Notes under the pieces: model-generated
Databases searched by the model: none
What the model was told of the DNA's origin: nothing
Seen by the model: the letters and a program-made list of their open reading frames with translations, nothing else
Assembly (NCBI GenBank): GCA_937916465.1
Contig: CALFTK010000033.1
Coordinates: 1 to 8,492, forward strand
Length of the DNA: 8,492 nucleotides
Origin: an uncultured Bacteroidales bacterium
GTDB lineage: Bacteria; Bacteroidota; Bacteroidia; Bacteroidales; Bacteroidaceae
Direction of reading: 5' to 3'
Shown here: positions 6,842-8,492 of the stretch, one piece after another
How positions within the stretch are numbered: position 1 is the stretch's first letter
Layout of the letters: each line of letters begins with the position of its first letter
Program-made: the position numbers and the translations under genes

Positions 6842-7549
6842 ATGCGTAAGATAGCCGTATTTCTTCTATGCAGCATGTTTTTGTGCATGTATGCGAATGT
6901 ACCATTCACAGCGGCAGATGAGCCGCTGATGAATGCGTATTTGGAGAATGACATGCCTGCGTGGCGCGCTTTTATCCATGCTACGGATTGGGAGCATGCC
7001 ACGCAGGCTGAACGGCAACGCGTTTTAGCATACGAGTATGGTTACTGCGCGGCGATGATGGAGGTGGATAAGCATGAAGCGCAGCGCGCCACGCAGGTCT
7101 TTCACTCACATGTGGAAGCTATGGAAGGCTTGTTACCCAAGGGCTATTACGAGATGTATCTATCTGCCATCTACGCCTTTGAGTTCAAATTAGGTCAGTC
7201 ATTCCATGTGTTTAGTATCCTGCGCTATGCGAATAAAGCATTAGAACTCGCACCTAACGACCCTATCGTTGTAGGTTATATGGGCAATGTGCTTTTCTAT
7301 GCTCCCAAAGGGATAGGCGATAAGAAAAAAGCGCTTGCGCTCTTTGAGAAAGCCGCTACACTCTTTGAAACATCCCAATGGAAATACTGCTGGAATAGAC
7401 CCGCGATGCTATTGGCTGCCGCGCAGTGCTATGAGAAAACAGGTGATAAGCAAAAAGCTATTTCTATAGCGAATAAACTACTGAATGAATTTCCGAATTT
7501 CACATATATTCGCGATATTTATCTGCCTGCTTTGCGCATCGCTAAATAG
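6842..7549 (+). CDS. exported TPR-like protein of unknown function
   Basis: I do not recognise a named function for this 235-residue protein. Residues 1-25 form a probable signal peptide (KIAVFLLCSMFLCMYANV core), so it is likely periplasmic. The rest is alpha-helical with tetratricopeptide-like pairs: RYANKALELAPNDPIVVGYM (127-146), KKKALALFEKAATLFE (160-175) and LAAAQCYEKTGDKQKAISIA (190-209), ending in a TPR-like helix with LLNEFPNF. TPR helices normally mediate protein contacts. The ATG is 3 nt after the pfp stop, with GGAG at 6823-6826 as a possible ribosome site inside pfp, so translation is probably coupled. Its last 65 nt overlap the start of the hydrolase gene in another frame. By hand count about 13 of 34 Ala codons are GCG, against only a few in pfp. 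Confidence 0.82.
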   Translation: MRKIAVFLLCSMFLCMYANVPFTAADEPLMNAYLENDMPAWRAFIHATDWEHATQAERQRVLAYEYGYCAAMMEVDKHEAQRATQVFHSHVEAMEGLLPKGYYEMYLSAIYAFEFKLGQSFHVFSILRYANKALELAPNDPIVVGYMGNVLFYAPKGIGDKKKALALFEKAATLFETSQWKYCWNRPAMLLAAAQCYEKTGDKQKAISIANKLLNEFPNFTYIRDIYLPALRIAK

Positions 7550-8375
7550 CTATAGCACAGAGCGATACAAGCAGACTATTCTCTCTCCCGATGGTCAATC
7601 CATTGGTGCGTTATTAGTTCCTATGGGCGAAGCTCCCTCGCATGGTTGGCCAGCTGTTTTATTGCTTCACGACCATGGTGCGCGTTATGAGAAGGGTTGG
7701 CGCAAAGTGATTGGAAATAATCCCGAACCGTATTACAGCGGCATGGCTATTGGCGACTCACTTGCGGCTCATGGTTATGTGGTGCTATGTGTAGATGCAC
7801 TCTATTGGGGAAGCCGCCGATCGGCACTCCCGCAGCGCCTTTTTAGCGACTCGTTGGGCACAGGGAAATGGTTTGAGCAAATCCTATACGAAGATAAACA
7901 GTGTATTGATTGGTTGGCAGAGCAATCTTTTGTGGATAGCACGCGTATCGCCGTCGCTGGTTTCTCTTTCGGTGGGTATCGTGCATGGAATATAGCAGCA
8001 GAAGATAGTCGTATAAAGGTATGTATTGCTTCGCATTGGATGACTACCCTTGCGCAGAATAGGTATAACGACTCATGGTTGTGCATGTACCGCGAGGGAC
8101 TGTATCCGCTGAGTTATGCGGAGTTTGCCTCCCATCCGTCTGCCTACCATAGTTTGCGCTTCGCGGAGATAGCTGCGCAGATAGTTCCTCGTCCTTTCTT
8201 ATTGCAGTACGGTGCAAAAGATAAACTTTTTCCTGTGAATGCGGTAGATAGTTGTGTGCAGTATATTGACTCCATGCACCATGGTTGCTTTGAGCATGAG
8301 CGCTACGATTGTGGGCATGTTTTCACGCATGAGCATCTACTAAACTGGTTGATTTTTCTACAAAAACAACTTTAA
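7485..8375 (+). CDS. exported alpha/beta hydrolase (esterase / dienelactone-hydrolase-like)
   Basis: This is a complete serine hydrolase of 296 residues. Residues 1-24 make a good signal peptide (MNFRISHIFAIFICLLCASL), placing it in the periplasm or outside the cell. The alpha/beta-hydrolase core shows the oxyanion-side HDHGA (62-66), the nucleophile elbow GFSFGG with Ser161, the acid Asp246 in QYGAKDKLFP and the base His278 in YDCGHVFTHEH. The HDHGA start and DALYWGSR (104-111) resemble Bacteroidetes acetyl-xylan-esterase/dienelactone-hydrolase-like families, so an ester of a polysaccharide or small molecule is plausible, but the substrate is not shown. The chosen ATG lies 65 nt inside the TPR gene; the next in-frame ATG (7623) would remove both the signal peptide and the first beta strand. 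It shares the GCG/CGC-rich codon use of the TPR gene and is probably in the same transcript. Confidence 0.88.
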   Translation: MNFRISHIFAIFICLLCASLNSYSTERYKQTILSPDGQSIGALLVPMGEAPSHGWPAVLLLHDHGARYEKGWRKVIGNNPEPYYSGMAIGDSLAAHGYVVLCVDALYWGSRRSALPQRLFSDSLGTGKWFEQILYEDKQCIDWLAEQSFVDSTRIAVAGFSFGGYRAWNIAAEDSRIKVCIASHWMTTLAQNRYNDSWLCMYREGLYPLSYAEFASHPSAYHSLRFAEIAAQIVPRPFLLQYGAKDKLFPVNAVDSCVQYIDSMHHGCFEHERYDCGHVFTHEHLLNWLIFLQKQL

Positions 8376-8397
8376 TTGCATTTTTTTGCTAAAATAT

Positions 8398-8428
8398 TTT
8401 GTTGTTTCAAAAAAAAGCAGTACTTTTG
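8398..8428 (+). promoter_or_regulatory. Bacteroidetes-type promoter of the tRNA gene
   Basis: TTTG at 8398-8401, exactly 19 nt of spacer, then TACTTTTG at 8421-8428, a perfect TAnnTTTG. This is the textbook primary-sigma promoter of Bacteroides. The expected start near 8435 leaves only a few nucleotides before the mature tRNA 5' end at 8440. Confidence 0.88.
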
Positions 8429-8439
8429 CAGTCGCTTTT

Positions 8440-8492
<53 letters not shown>

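Noticed and set aside
7485..7549. Possible frameshift that would fuse the TPR protein to the hydrolase
   Set aside because: The TPR frame keeps sensible helix sequence up to its stop, and the hydrolase frame provides a proper signal peptide from its own ATG. A fusion would bury a signal peptide in the middle of a protein.
8376..8439. Terminator after the hydrolase gene
   Set aside because: The spacer has T and A runs but no stem of useful length. It is better explained as the AT-rich promoter region of the tRNA.

Overview
The window looks like chromosomal DNA from a member of the Bacteroidales (Bacteroides/Prevotella-like). Four things suggest this: a BspA-type leucine-rich-repeat surface protein; a long (549-residue) pyrophosphate-dependent phosphofructokinase; Bacteroidetes-style promoters (TTTG, about 19 nt, TAnnTTTG) in place of -35/-10 boxes, with a perfect example before the tRNA; and weak Shine-Dalgarno signals. 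The assignment rests on gene families and promoter style recalled from knowledge, not on a search.

Layout. Positions 1-601 (minus) hold the 5' part of a secreted BspA-like LRR gene that runs off the left edge and contains near-identical 69-nt repeats. Positions 703-4535 (minus) are a tightly packed three-gene unit, transcribed right to left: an exported TPR/PD40-like protein, a uridine-phosphorylase-type nucleoside phosphorylase, and the tRNA-modification GTPase MnmE. The gaps are 3 and 5 nt. From a 103-bp divergent intergenic region a small four-helix membrane protein (DUF486/DMT type, 4639-5016, plus) is read rightwards and ends in a hairpin that overlaps its stop codon. Positions 5189-8375 (plus) hold pfp, an exported TPR-like protein starting 3 nt after pfp, and an exported alpha/beta hydrolase whose start lies 65 nt inside the TPR gene. 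A tRNA-Thr(CGU), cut by the right edge, follows its own promoter.

How the genes relate. MnmE (wobble-uridine modification) and the nucleoside phosphorylase (pyrimidine salvage) are housekeeping functions that share a transcript with a cell-envelope protein. Pfp is a central glycolytic enzyme. The two envelope genes behind it are probably co-transcribed with it, but they use codons differently (many GCG/CGC) and have no evident link to glycolysis.

I see no mobile element, CRISPR array, defence system or clearly new multi-gene system. The points most worth a second look are the 65-nt overlap in which one gene's C-terminus encodes the next gene's signal peptide, the recently homogenised LRR repeats, the extra roughly 33 residues in the MnmE G domain, and the paired inverted repeats around the start of the pfp transcription unit.
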